Origin: Nitrospinota bacterium
Lineage (GTDB): Bacteria > Nitrospinota_A > UBA7883 > JACRLM01
NCBI GenBank assembly: GCA_016208975.1
Contig: JACQXA010000004.1
Coordinates: 1,675,015-1,739,014 of the forward strand
Direction of reading: 5' to 3'
Length of the DNA: 64,000 bases
The first letter of the stretch is position 1; the number at the start of each line of letters is the position of its first letter. Positions 45,532 through 54,068 of this stretch are shown in pieces. Position numbers and translations under genes: made by a program. Below the pieces are notes generated by a model. That model saw only the letters and a program-made list of their open reading frames with translations, had not been told where the DNA came from and made no database searches.

Positions 45532-47142
45532 ATGAATTTTCGTCTAAATACCACGGAATACATGGCTTTATCTTATAACATTACAGAGCCGGGCCGTAAA
45601 GCGCCGCTGGCGGCGGGCGGGGCCGCCATTGTGTCGGGCGCCATGATGGCCCTGGCGTTTCCTGATTTCAACGCGTGGCCGCTTATGTGGGCGGCCATGG
45701 TCCCTTTGTTCATGGCGTTACGGGGCAAATCCCCCCTCCACGGGGCGCTTATCGGTTTTCTTGCCGGGGTGGTTTTTTACGGGGTGACCCTGCGGTGGAT
45801 CATAAACACCATTACGGTATATGGCCATTTACCCCTCTACGCGGCCATACCCGTGCAGGTGATGATAACCATGGCGGCGGCTTTCTACACGTCTCTTTTC
45901 GGTTATCTGTTTTCCGTGGTGGAATCCAGGTCTTCGGAGGATTACGCTTTTGCGGCGGCCCCGTTTATTTGGGTGGCGCAGGAGTTTTTCCGGTCGAACT
46001 TTTTTGACCTGGCGTTCCCATGGGCCAAACTGGCCCAGTCCCAGGCGCCGTTTCTTACCATGATCCAGATGGCCGACATCACCGGGGAAGATGGCCTTAC
46101 GTTCCTTATAGTAACGGTGAACATTGCGCTGGCGAGGATCCTGGTTTGCGCCACGGAACAGCCGCGAGGGGGCAAAGCCGGGTTCCCTGTGCGCTGGGCC
46201 GGGGCGGCTACGCTTATGTTCGCGGGCGCGCTGGCTTACGGCGTTGTAAAGTTGAACGCGCCGGAGCCCGCGGGGGAGCCGGTGAGGGTGGCCATTATCC
46301 AGGGGAACATAGACCAGGCCCGGAAATGGGACCGCTCCTATATCATGCCGCAGATACAGATTTACACAGGCAGGACAATAGAGGCCGCCCGTAGGGGCGC
46401 AACGCTGGTTATCTGGCCCGAGGCGGCGGCGCCTTTCTACTACGGCCAGGAGCCGGGCGGTGACGCGATAATAGACAACCTCGTGAAAGATACGGGTGCG
46501 GCGCTGATATTCGGCGCGCCCGCTTACGACCAGGGACCCGACTCGCTGGTGGAATACAACCGGGCATGGGTTGTCCGGCCAGACGGATTCCGGGAATATT
46601 ACGATAAGTTGCGGCTGGTGCCGTTTGGCGAATATGTGCCGATGAAACGCGCGCTCCCCTTCATCCACAGGGTTGTGACCGCTATCGGCGACATGGAGCC
46701 CGGTTCCACCGTGAAAGCGCTGGACGCTGGCGGATTCAAGGTGGGGCTCCAAATATGCTACGAGGTGATTTTCCCCCAGTTCTCCCGGGAAATAGCGAAC
46801 AAAGGGGCCGGGGCGCTGGTGAACATCACCAACGATTCATGGTACGGCGTTTCACCCGCGTCCCGTCAGAGTCTTGCCATGGGGGTGTTCCGCGCCGTGG
46901 AGAACCGCCTGCCACTTCTGCGCGCCGCGCAATCTGGGGTATCCGCCATCGTAACGCCGAAGGGGGAGATAATGGCCCAAACCCCGCTGTTCGTGGAGAC
47001 AACATTATATGGCTCCTTTGTCCCGGCAAAATCCAATGGAACCACATATTCCCTTTCGGGCGATATATTCGCGTGGATATGCGTGATGGTGACTTTTGCG
47101 TTCGCGGGACGGCATCTTTTGGCAAGGCAGGGGTATAAATGA
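45532..47142 (+). CDS. lnt: Apolipoprotein N-acyltransferase
   Basis: A 536-residue inner-membrane enzyme that adds the third acyl chain to the N-terminal Cys of lipoproteins. ATG 45532 has CAGGAAG at good spacing; a TTG at 45481 is less likely. There are six to eight membrane helices, mostly in the first 210 residues, and a periplasmic nitrilase-like domain (about 230-490). The Glu-Lys-Cys triad is in VIWPEAAAPF, DKLRLVPFGEYVP and GLQICYEVIF. The enzyme indicates a diderm with triacylated lipoproteins. Its stop overlaps the next start by ATGA. Confidence 0.93.
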   Translation: MNFRLNTTEYMALSYNITEPGRKAPLAAGGAAIVSGAMMALAFPDFNAWPLMWAAMVPLFMALRGKSPLHGALIGFLAGVVFYGVTLRWIINTITVYGHLPLYAAIPVQVMITMAAAFYTSLFGYLFSVVESRSSEDYAFAAAPFIWVAQEFFRSNFFDLAFPWAKLAQSQAPFLTMIQMADITGEDGLTFLIVTVNIALARILVCATEQPRGGKAGFPVRWAGAATLMFAGALAYGVVKLNAPEPAGEPVRVAIIQGNIDQARKWDRSYIMPQIQIYTGRTIEAARRGATLVIWPEAAAPFYYGQEPGGDAIIDNLVKDTGAALIFGAPAYDQGPDSLVEYNRAWVVRPDGFREYYDKLRLVPFGEYVPMKRALPFIHRVVTAIGDMEPGSTVKALDAGGFKVGLQICYEVIFPQFSREIANKGAGALVNITNDSWYGVSPASRQSLAMGVFRAVENRLPLLRAAQSGVSAIVTPKGEIMAQTPLFVETTLYGSFVPAKSNGTTYSLSGDIFAWICVMVTFAFAGRHLLARQGYK

Positions 47143-48059
47143 AAAAAGCGCTTTTGATCCGCAACGGCGGGCTTGGCGACACCCTGTTGACCCTGTCGGC
47201 CGCGTGTTTTCTCAAAGATAAAGGTTTTCAGACAAGTTTCATGGGGCCATCGAAATACCGCCATCTAGTGGATGGAGTATTCGGAATTCCTTTTATCGCC
47301 GAAGAAATGGCGGAGTTTGAAAGCGCCTATTCGGAGCCCTCAAAAAAGCTTTCGGGCGCCCTGAATGGTTTCGGCGTCGTGGTGGCGGTGAAGGCCGATG
47401 CGGACGGATCTTTCATTAAAAATCTCGCTCAAGCGGCTCCGGGCCATGTTATTCGCATAAATCCTTTGCCTCCGGAAAACCATGACGGGTTATACCACCT
47501 TTTTATTATCCATTCGCTGGCGGAGAAACTGGGCATAGATCCACCGGACATAACCCATTATCCAGAGCCGGTCATTAAATGGAGCCAGTCCGGCAACTCG
47601 GGATTGGTGATTCACACGGGTTCCGGCTCCGCGAAAAAGGACTGGCCATCCGGACACATCAGGGAATTGGCACTGGAGTGGAAGCGGAGAGCCGGTGGCG
47701 GCGTGACTCTGGTATTCGGCCCGGCGGAGATGGGCCGGGCCGCCCAAGGCGCTCTGGAAGACTTGATCCGGTCCGGTGTGGCGGAGCCGCTGTTTGAGCC
47801 GCCGCTGGACGTACTGGCGGTAACGTTGGCGGGAGCGGCGGTTGTTGTTGGGGCCGATTCCGGAGTCACCCATCTTTCGGCCATGATAGGAGCGCCCACG
47901 GTAGCCTTATTCGGCCCAACCAAACCGGAAATATGGGGCCCTTTGGGTCCGAGGGTGGAGATTATGAAGGCCCCTGAAGGCCGAATGGAGCTGTTGAAAC
48001 CAACAATGGTTTTCGAAAAACTTTTCAATATGGCCAGGGGCGTAATGAGCGCCGCATGA
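47139..48059 (+). CDS. Glycosyltransferase family 9 (heptosyltransferase-like)
   Basis: A 306-residue GT-B enzyme of the ADP-heptose:LPS heptosyltransferase family. It starts KKALLIRNGGLGDTLLTLSA, as family members do, and the C-terminal domain has HTGSGSAKKDWPSGHIREL and the nucleotide-sugar motif VGADSGVTHLSAMIGAPTVALFG. It probably adds a sugar to lipopolysaccharide core or a related glycan. The start overlaps lnt by four bases and the stop overlaps the next gene by four bases, so translation is coupled. Confidence 0.87.
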   Translation: MKKALLIRNGGLGDTLLTLSAACFLKDKGFQTSFMGPSKYRHLVDGVFGIPFIAEEMAEFESAYSEPSKKLSGALNGFGVVVAVKADADGSFIKNLAQAAPGHVIRINPLPPENHDGLYHLFIIHSLAEKLGIDPPDITHYPEPVIKWSQSGNSGLVIHTGSGSAKKDWPSGHIRELALEWKRRAGGGVTLVFGPAEMGRAAQGALEDLIRSGVAEPLFEPPLDVLAVTLAGAAVVVGADSGVTHLSAMIGAPTVALFGPTKPEIWGPLGPRVEIMKAPEGRMELLKPTMVFEKLFNMARGVMSAA

Positions 48060-48949
48060 AAGACAGGGTGGCTGTTATCGGAGCCGGAGGGAACATAGGA
48101 TGGAGCGTGGCCCGGGGGATTGCGGGCCGTTGCGAGGTTATACCTGTGTTCCACGATTACATCCCGGCCGGAGTGGCGAATCCGCAACGGCTGGATATTA
48201 CCGACGCCTATGCCGTGGAAAAACTGGTCACGCGAATAGATCCGGATTGGGTGGTGAACATGGCCGCCTGCGCGGACGCGGACCTTTGCGAAAAAGAGCC
48301 GCAAACCGCCCATCTGCTGAATGTGACCGCCGCCATGAACGTGGCGGCCGCGTGCCATAAAGCCGGGGCAAGGCTGATACATTATTCCACCGATTTGGTA
48401 TTCGACGGGCGTAAGGGAAACTATACGGAAGAGGACAGCCCTAACCCCCTCAACGTTTACGCCAAAACAAAGCTGGATGGTGAGCGGGCCGCCATGGAGG
48501 CCAATCCGGGTAAAACCGCCATCCTGCGCACCGCCATAGTGTTCGGCAAAGGCTCGGGCAAACGCCCCGGCTTTTTCGAGACCGCTGTGGGAAAACTGGC
48601 CGCGGGCGCTGAAATGAAAGTTTTCAGCGACCAGTACCGCTCGTTCCTTTATGTGGAGGATTCCGCCTCCGCCGTGTCGGCCATCATGGATCATGGGCTT
48701 TCGGGAGTGTTCCATGCGGCAGGGGACGAGAGGCTGAGCAGGCATGAGTTCATGCTCCGTTTCTGCTTCGCCTTCGGATTTTCGGACAGGCTCCTTGCTC
48801 CCATACGCATGACCGACATGCCCGGCCACGCGCCGCGCCCGGCGGACTGCTCCCTTTCGAACGCGAAGCTCAAGAAAATGACCGGCTGGAGCCCAACCCA
48901 TTTAAACGCCGCGCTGGAGCGGTTTAAGGCTGAGGTGGAGCGGGGATAA
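48056..48949 (+). CDS. dTDP-4-dehydrorhamnose reductase-like sugar reductase
   Basis: A 297-residue NAD(P)-dependent extended short-chain dehydrogenase of the RmlD group. The cofactor motif is VIGAGGNIG at the N-terminus. The catalytic YxxxK is in NVYAKTKLDGER, and LIHYSTDLVFDGRKGNYTEE is the usual RmlD segment. RmlD reduces dTDP-4-dehydrorhamnose to dTDP-rhamnose. No rmlA, rmlB or rmlC is nearby, so the substrate may be another sugar or S-adenosylmethionine-synthase-type partner. It overlaps the GT9 gene by four bases, which supports a role in envelope glycan synthesis. Confidence 0.8.
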   Translation: MKDRVAVIGAGGNIGWSVARGIAGRCEVIPVFHDYIPAGVANPQRLDITDAYAVEKLVTRIDPDWVVNMAACADADLCEKEPQTAHLLNVTAAMNVAAACHKAGARLIHYSTDLVFDGRKGNYTEEDSPNPLNVYAKTKLDGERAAMEANPGKTAILRTAIVFGKGSGKRPGFFETAVGKLAAGAEMKVFSDQYRSFLYVEDSASAVSAIMDHGLSGVFHAAGDERLSRHEFMLRFCFAFGFSDRLLAPIRMTDMPGHAPRPADCSLSNAKLKKMTGWSPTHLNAALERFKAEVERG

Positions 48950-48988
48950 GACCCCTGGCCTTTGTGTTATCATCCTAAAAAAATCCAT

Positions 48989-49117
48989 GTGAAGGTAATA
49001 ACCGGCATGAAAGTTATCGAGGACATTTGTAGCGTCACCATTGGGGTGGAGGCTTCTGTGTCCAGGCGCGTGAAGGGCGCCCACAAAGTTATAGCGGACG
49101 TGATTTTTAAGAGGTGA
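48989..49117 (+). CDS. Very small ORF overlapping the CDF transporter start
   Basis: A possible 42-residue protein from GTG 48989, or 36 residues from ATG 49007 (AAGG about 11 bases before). It reads MKVIEDICSVTIGVEASVS and continues with a basic helix to FKR. Its stop TGA overlaps the GTG 49114 candidate start of the transporter gene, as in translational coupling. The strand-helix pattern weakly resembles the N-terminus of the MTH1187/DUF77 proteins (about 100 residues), so it may be a truncated remnant, or a leader that couples translation. Coding status is uncertain. Confidence 0.4.
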   Translation: MKVITGMKVIEDICSVTIGVEASVSRRVKGAHKVIADVIFKR

Positions 49118-49122
49118 CCGGT

Positions 49123-50334
49123 TTGGATCATCAATACCAGCACGCCAACATGAATCGCCAGCTGAGGACAGCCGAAGCCTGGAATGTGACCGTGGCGGGC
49201 GCCGTGGTGAACATGGGGCTGGTGGGCATAAAGTTCGCGGCTGGTTTTATTGGCTCCTCCCAGGCTCTGATAGCCGACGCGGTCCATTCATTGTCGGACC
49301 TGCTTACAGACCTGTTCCTGCTGGTCACCATCAAGGTTGCCGGCAAAGAGGCCGACGAACAGCATCCATACGGCCATGGCCGGGCGGAGACTATCGGTTC
49401 GCTGGTGATGGGCGGGTCGTTGCTTGGCGTGGGGCTGTTCATACTTTTTGAGATTGTGCAGAAGATAACAGGCGGCCCCATCACAACCCCCACATGGGTG
49501 GCCGCCTGGGGCGCCGCGGCGTCCATCCTTATAAAAGAAGCGCTTTTCTTTTACACCCTGCGGGTGGGCAAAAAGATCAGCAACCAGTCGATAATAGCCA
49601 ACGCCTGGGAGCACAGGAGCGATTCTCTATCTGCGGTGGCGGCTCTGTTGGGCATCCTGGGGGCCATCGCCGGGTTCCCCCTGCTCGATCCGCTGGCGGC
49701 CATAGTGGTGGTGTTCATGGTGGAGAAGGTGGGCTGGGAGATATTCTGGCAGGCGCTAAAAGACCTGATGGACACATCGCTTCCGCCCGAGCAGATGAAA
49801 GAAATAAAAGCCGTGATCATGAAGACCGACGGGGTCATCCACTTTCACGAACTCCGCACAAGGCGGCTGGGGGCGGACATTTTCGTGGACGTGCATGTGA
49901 TGGTCCAGCCGAACATATCCATCTCCGAGGCGCATAACGTGTCGGAGACCGTCCGGGACAACCTGCGCAAAAAAGCGGGCGTGGCCGACGCGCTGGTGCA
50001 TATAGACGCCGAGTTCGATGTTTACTACAAGATAATCGACACAAACCGCGCAAGAGTGGAAGAGTTGGTGAAAAAAGAGGCGGAATCCATAGATGGTGTA
50101 AAAGGCGTGTCGGAGCTTATCTTCCACCTTTTGGGTGGGAAAGTGATGGTTGATTTCAATGTGGATTTCGATGACACCGTAACCATTGGCGAGGCCCGGG
50201 AACGGGTGAAGAAACTGCATGACAACCTTCTGCGCCACCAGGGGCTGGATATGGCCGTTATACGTGGAAGGCTTACCCAAGGCGTTTTGGAGCACGAGTT
50301 TTACCCGCCCAGAAAGAGCGGAGGAAAAGCCTAG
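49123..50334 (+). CDS. Cation diffusion facilitator (CDF) family metal transporter
   Basis: A 403-residue inner-membrane metal/proton antiporter. I chose TTG 49123 because AAGAGGTGA lies just before it; GTG 49114 and ATG 49150 are alternatives. Six membrane helices cover about 20-210, with the metal-site region LIADAVHSLSDLLTD in helix 2 and EHRSDSLSAVAALLG in helix 5. A cytoplasmic dimerisation domain follows (about 215-295, HFHELRTRRLGADIFVDVHV). Another 100 residues look like a second copy of that domain (VKGVSELIFHLLGGKVMVDF). Usual members have about 300 residues. Metal (Zn, Fe, Mn) cannot be read off. Confidence 0.88.
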   Translation: MDHQYQHANMNRQLRTAEAWNVTVAGAVVNMGLVGIKFAAGFIGSSQALIADAVHSLSDLLTDLFLLVTIKVAGKEADEQHPYGHGRAETIGSLVMGGSLLGVGLFILFEIVQKITGGPITTPTWVAAWGAAASILIKEALFFYTLRVGKKISNQSIIANAWEHRSDSLSAVAALLGILGAIAGFPLLDPLAAIVVVFMVEKVGWEIFWQALKDLMDTSLPPEQMKEIKAVIMKTDGVIHFHELRTRRLGADIFVDVHVMVQPNISISEAHNVSETVRDNLRKKAGVADALVHIDAEFDVYYKIIDTNRARVEELVKKEAESIDGVKGVSELIFHLLGGKVMVDFNVDFDDTVTIGEARERVKKLHDNLLRHQGLDMAVIRGRLTQGVLEHEFYPPRKSGGKA

Positions 50335-50336
50335 CC

Positions 50337-51545
50337 ATGCCCATATCCGGTAAAATCGCGGAGATGATGGAGCGGTCATCCTGGATACGCAGGATGTTCG
50401 AGGAGGGGGCGCGTCTTAAAGCCCAGGTGGGGGAAGAGAATGTTTTCGATTTCACCCTGGGCAACCCCGTGGGGGAGCCTCCGGAAGAAGTGGCCCAAGA
50501 GCTTGCCCGGCTGGCCTCGGAACGGGGCAAGGGGGCGCACAGGTACATGCCCAACGCGGGCCTGCCGGAAGCCAGGGCGAAAATAGCAGGCTACCTGAAG
50601 GCGGCCACTGGTCTTCCCTTCGGGATCGGCAACGTAATAATGACCGTGGGGGCGGGCGGGGCGTTGAACGTGATAATAAAAGCCCTTTGCGCTCCGGGCG
50701 ATGAAATGGTCATTCTGGCCCCCTATTTCGCCGAGTACAACTTTTACGCCGACAACCACAACGTCTCCATAAAAGTTGCGCGGACCACGCCGGATTTCCA
50801 GATAGACGCTGGCGAGATTGAAAAAGCCATCACACCGAGAACTCGCGTCGTCCTCCTTAATTCCCCCAATAATCCCACCGGGGCCATATATCCGGCGGAT
50901 GCGCTGGCGGCGGTGTCGCGCCTGCTTGCGGAACGCACGGCGGAATACGGGCGCAAGATATACCTTGTAATGGACGAGCCGTACAGGAAACTTACTTATG
51001 ACAACGTGACGGCTCCCAACGTTTTTCTGGCGGGGAATAACGTAATCGTGGCCACATCCCATTCCAAGGACCTGAACCTTCCGGGCGAGCGCATCGGCTA
51101 TATAGCCATACACCCGGAAGTGGAGCACGCGGGCAGGATTTTCGACGCCATGACGCTGGCCATCCGGATTTTGGGATTTGTGAACGCCCCGGCGCTGTTT
51201 CAACGGCTTGTGGCGGGAATGCAGGATGTGGCGCCGGACATGAGCGTTTACGCGGAGAACCGCAGGATATTGCTGGACGGGCTTGCCGCGGCGGGATACG
51301 GGATCACGCCCCCCATGGGCGGGTTTTACATTTTCGCCAAGTCGCCGGTTCCCGACGATGTGGAGTTCGTGAACATCCTCAAAAGCATGAACACCCTGGT
51401 GGTGCCGGGGAGCGGGTTCGGCGCGCCGGGTTATTTCAGAATAGCCTTCTGTTGCGCGCCGGAGACCTGCAGGGGCGCCCTGCCTGCTTTCGCCGAGGCC
51501 ATCCGGCAGGCCAGAGAGGGAAGCGCGCCAGATGGAAAGGAATGA
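50337..51545 (+). CDS. Class I/II pyridoxal-phosphate aminotransferase
   Basis: A 402-residue fold-type I aminotransferase. The conserved FTLGNPVGEPPEEV start, TVGAGGALNVIIKALCAPGD, LNSPNNPTGAIYP and YLVMDEPYRKLTYD are present. The PLP-binding Lys is in ATSHSKDLNLPGERIGYI and the substrate-binding Arg in GYFRIAFCC. It is close to the aspartate/alanine-type aminotransferases; the actual substrate is unknown. It begins two bases after the CDF gene and lies 33 bp before the permease pair, so it is probably in one transcript. Confidence 0.88.
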   Translation: MPISGKIAEMMERSSWIRRMFEEGARLKAQVGEENVFDFTLGNPVGEPPEEVAQELARLASERGKGAHRYMPNAGLPEARAKIAGYLKAATGLPFGIGNVIMTVGAGGALNVIIKALCAPGDEMVILAPYFAEYNFYADNHNVSIKVARTTPDFQIDAGEIEKAITPRTRVVLLNSPNNPTGAIYPADALAAVSRLLAERTAEYGRKIYLVMDEPYRKLTYDNVTAPNVFLAGNNVIVATSHSKDLNLPGERIGYIAIHPEVEHAGRIFDAMTLAIRILGFVNAPALFQRLVAGMQDVAPDMSVYAENRRILLDGLAAAGYGITPPMGGFYIFAKSPVPDDVEFVNILKSMNTLVVPGSGFGAPGYFRIAFCCAPETCRGALPAFAEAIRQAREGSAPDGKE

Positions 51546-51578
51546 ACGGCTTTATAATAACGCCGGGCTTGTAACCAA

Positions 51579-52553
51579 ATGCGCGCATACATAATCCGCC
51601 GTCTGCTTCTAATAATCCCCATGCTGTTGGGCATTACGGTCATATCATTCTTTATCATCCATCTGGCCCCGGGGGATCCCACAGAGCTTGTGACCGACTT
51701 AAACCCCAACGCTTCTCCGGAATCCATCAAGCGGCTGAGGGAGATGTACCATCTGGACAAACCCGTGATCACCCAGTATTTCCTGTGGCTGTACGACGTG
51801 GCCCGGCTGGACTTCGGCGTGTCGTTCTCCATGGACTCGCGTCCGGTGCTGGACAAGATACTGGAGCGCATGCCCGTTACCCTTACGCTCAACGCGCTGT
51901 CGCTTACGATTGTTTTCTTTGTGGCATTGCCTTTGGGAGTGCTGTCGGCGGTAAGGCGTCATTCGCTGTTCGACAGGCTAACCACACTCTTCGTGTTCGT
52001 GGGGTTCGCCATGCCCACATTCTGGCTGGCCCTGCTATTGATGATGCTGTTCGGCGTATGGCTCAACTGGCTCCCCATTTCGGGCCTCACCTCAATCAAC
52101 CATGAGCAGATGACCGGGTGGGGCAAGTTTGTGGATTACGCCCGGCATCTTGTTATGCCCGTGATGGTGGCGGGGCTCACCAGCCTTGCCGGGCTTTCGC
52201 GGTTTACGCGGCAGAATATGCTGGAGGTCATCCGGCAGGACTATGTGACCACCGCGCGCGCCAAGGGTTTGGCCGAGCGGCTGGTGGTATACAAACATTG
52301 CCTGAAAAACGCCATGTTGCCGGTGGTGACCATTCTGGCGCTCTCCATACCCGGCCTTATCGGCGGTTCGGTGATTTTCGAGACGATATACGCCATCCCC
52401 GGCATGGGCCAGCTTTTTTACCAGGCGGTGATGGCGCGGGACTATCCTCTGATAATGGGGGAGCTTGTGATGGGCGCAATGCTCACCCTGGCGGCCAACC
52501 TTCTGGCCGACATGGCCTACGCCTTCGTGGACCCGAGGATACACTATGACTGA
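51579..52553 (+). CDS. Peptide/nickel-type ABC transporter permease (DppB family)
   Basis: A 324-residue inner-membrane permease with six helices. It starts with the family pattern MRAYIIRRLLLIIPMLLGIT and FFIIHLAPGDP, and has the EAA-like coupling loop DYVTTARAKGLAERLVVYKH. Such permeases import di- or oligopeptides, nickel or similar solutes with a DppC-type partner. It overlaps the dppC-like gene by eight bases. No binding protein or ATPase gene is next to the pair, so these subunits must be encoded elsewhere. The substrate is unknown. Confidence 0.9.
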   Translation: MRAYIIRRLLLIIPMLLGITVISFFIIHLAPGDPTELVTDLNPNASPESIKRLREMYHLDKPVITQYFLWLYDVARLDFGVSFSMDSRPVLDKILERMPVTLTLNALSLTIVFFVALPLGVLSAVRRHSLFDRLTTLFVFVGFAMPTFWLALLLMMLFGVWLNWLPISGLTSINHEQMTGWGKFVDYARHLVMPVMVAGLTSLAGLSRFTRQNMLEVIRQDYVTTARAKGLAERLVVYKHCLKNAMLPVVTILALSIPGLIGGSVIFETIYAIPGMGQLFYQAVMARDYPLIMGELVMGAMLTLAANLLADMAYAFVDPRIHYD

Positions 52554-53409
52554 CGCGCCTGTTTCCGCCCATGGCGGGTACTGGGCCATATTCTGGCGCA
52601 GGTTCCGCAGGAACAAGCTGGCGGTGGCGGGCGGGGCCATTGTGTTATCACTTTTCGTGGTGGCCATCTTCGCGGGGATAATAGCCCCTTACGATCCATC
52701 GGTGATAGACACGGCCCGTATCCTGGCGCCTCCATCTTCCGATCACATTCTTGGCGCCGACGACCTGGGGCGCGACGTTTTTTCGCGAATGGTTTACGGC
52801 TCCCGCATTTCGCTTACGGTGGGGTTTGTGGCGGTGGGGCTGGCCACCACTATTGGGGTTATCATCGGCGCTATCGCCGGTTATTTCGGCGGATGGGTGG
52901 ACAATGGGTTGATGAGGCTGGTGGACATCATGCTCACCATCCCCACCTTCTTCCTGATACTGGCGGTGATAGCCTTCCTGCCGCCGAGCATCTACACCAT
53001 CATGGTGGTCATCGGCGTGACCGGCTGGATGGGAGTGGCGCGGCTTGTGCGGGCGGAATTCCTGGCGCTCAAACGGAGGGATTTTGTGATGGCCGCCAGG
53101 GCGCTGGGGGTGGGGGACGCGGGGATAATATTCCGCCACATACTGCCCAACGCCATGTCTCCCGTGCTGGTCTCCGCCACGCTGGACGTGGCCGGGGCCA
53201 TACTTACGGAATCGGCGCTGTCGTTTTTGGGGATAGGTGTTCAGCCGCCCACGCCAAGCTGGGGCAACATACTTACCCTGGGGAAAGACAACATAGAGTT
53301 CGCCTGGTGGCTGTCGGTGTTCCCCGGCCTGGCCATTCTTATAACGGTGTTGGGCTATAACCTGCTGGGCGAAGGTATCCGCGACGCTTTAGACCCACGG
53401 GTGGACTGA
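52546..53409 (+). CDS. Peptide/nickel-type ABC transporter permease (DppC family)
   Basis: A 287-residue permease with six helices. The N-terminal helix is preceded by FWRRFRRNKLAVAGG, typical of DppC/OppC. ADDLGRDVFSRMVYGSRISL and the coupling loop DFVMAARALGVGDAGIIFRHI are family hallmarks, and it ends in the usual GEGIRDALDPRVD. It forms the translocation pore with the overlapping DppB-type protein. The operon ends here, 20 bp before the convergent HNH gene. Confidence 0.9.
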   Translation: MTDAPVSAHGGYWAIFWRRFRRNKLAVAGGAIVLSLFVVAIFAGIIAPYDPSVIDTARILAPPSSDHILGADDLGRDVFSRMVYGSRISLTVGFVAVGLATTIGVIIGAIAGYFGGWVDNGLMRLVDIMLTIPTFFLILAVIAFLPPSIYTIMVVIGVTGWMGVARLVRAEFLALKRRDFVMAARALGVGDAGIIFRHILPNAMSPVLVSATLDVAGAILTESALSFLGIGVQPPTPSWGNILTLGKDNIEFAWWLSVFPGLAILITVLGYNLLGEGIRDALDPRVD

Positions 53410-53429
53410 CGGAAGCTTGCCGCCCGGGC

Positions 53430-53960
53430 TTAGTAATAATCCGTTTTCGATTTCGGCAGATACTTCATCCACGCCTCCAGATGGGTTTTTGGCGTGTTCT
53501 CGGGCATGTGGGCGTGGACGATGAACGAAGGCTTGGCGGGTTTTCGTAAAAGCTCCATGCCAGAATCCGGCAAAGACTTGTTCCCCTTGCGCAGGTTGCA
53601 TTTCCGGCAGGCCGCCACCACGTTCTCCCAGGATGTCAGACCTCCGGATGAGCGGGGCGCCACATGGTCTATGGTCAAATCCTTCCCGGTGTGGCCGCAA
53701 TACTGGCAGGTGTAACCGTCGCGGCGGAGAACGTTTTTCTTGGAGAAAGAGACGCCTATCCTCCTCGGCCTGTTAACATAGCGGTATAACCGCACAACGG
53801 TGGGCAACCGGAAAGTTTCGGAAACGGTGCGGTAGAAGAAACCGTCGCTCTCCACAGCCTCGGCCTTGCCCTTGATGACGAGGACAAGCGCCCGCCTCAT
53901 GCCCGTAAACTGCAGGGGCTCGTATGCGTTATTGAGCACTAACGCCCGCAGGTTCTCCAT
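53430..53960 (-). CDS. HNH endonuclease family protein
   Basis: A 176-residue protein from ATG 53960; the frame extends to a TTG at 54017 without good support. The start (MENLRALVLNNAYEPLQ) and the middle are typical of a widespread stand-alone HNH family. Residues about 90-140 hold the HNH nuclease: CQYCGHTGKDLTIDHVAPRSSGG, with catalytic H in DHV, and two CxxC pairs (CQYC, CRKC) for zinc. It lies alone between the permease operon and a PAS kinase, with no mobile-element context. The biological role of this family is not established. Confidence 0.88.
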   Translation of the reverse strand: MENLRALVLNNAYEPLQFTGMRRALVLVIKGKAEAVESDGFFYRTVSETFRLPTVVRLYRYVNRPRRIGVSFSKKNVLRRDGYTCQYCGHTGKDLTIDHVAPRSSGGLTSWENVVAACRKCNLRKGNKSLPDSGMELLRKPAKPSFIVHAHMPENTPKTHLEAWMKYLPKSKTDYY

Positions 53961-54068
53961 GTCTTTTTTCTGGTTGGAGAGATATTCCAGCAATTCTAGG
54001 GTTTTTGGCGAGGGCAAGTCAATACACGGGGGTGATTGTGGTGGTGGGCGGCTGGACCGCCCGCATTT

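Noticed and set aside
53430-53960. HNH gene as part of a restriction or homing system
   Set aside because: No methyltransferase, intron or intein features nearby; the family is common as a lone housekeeping-type gene.
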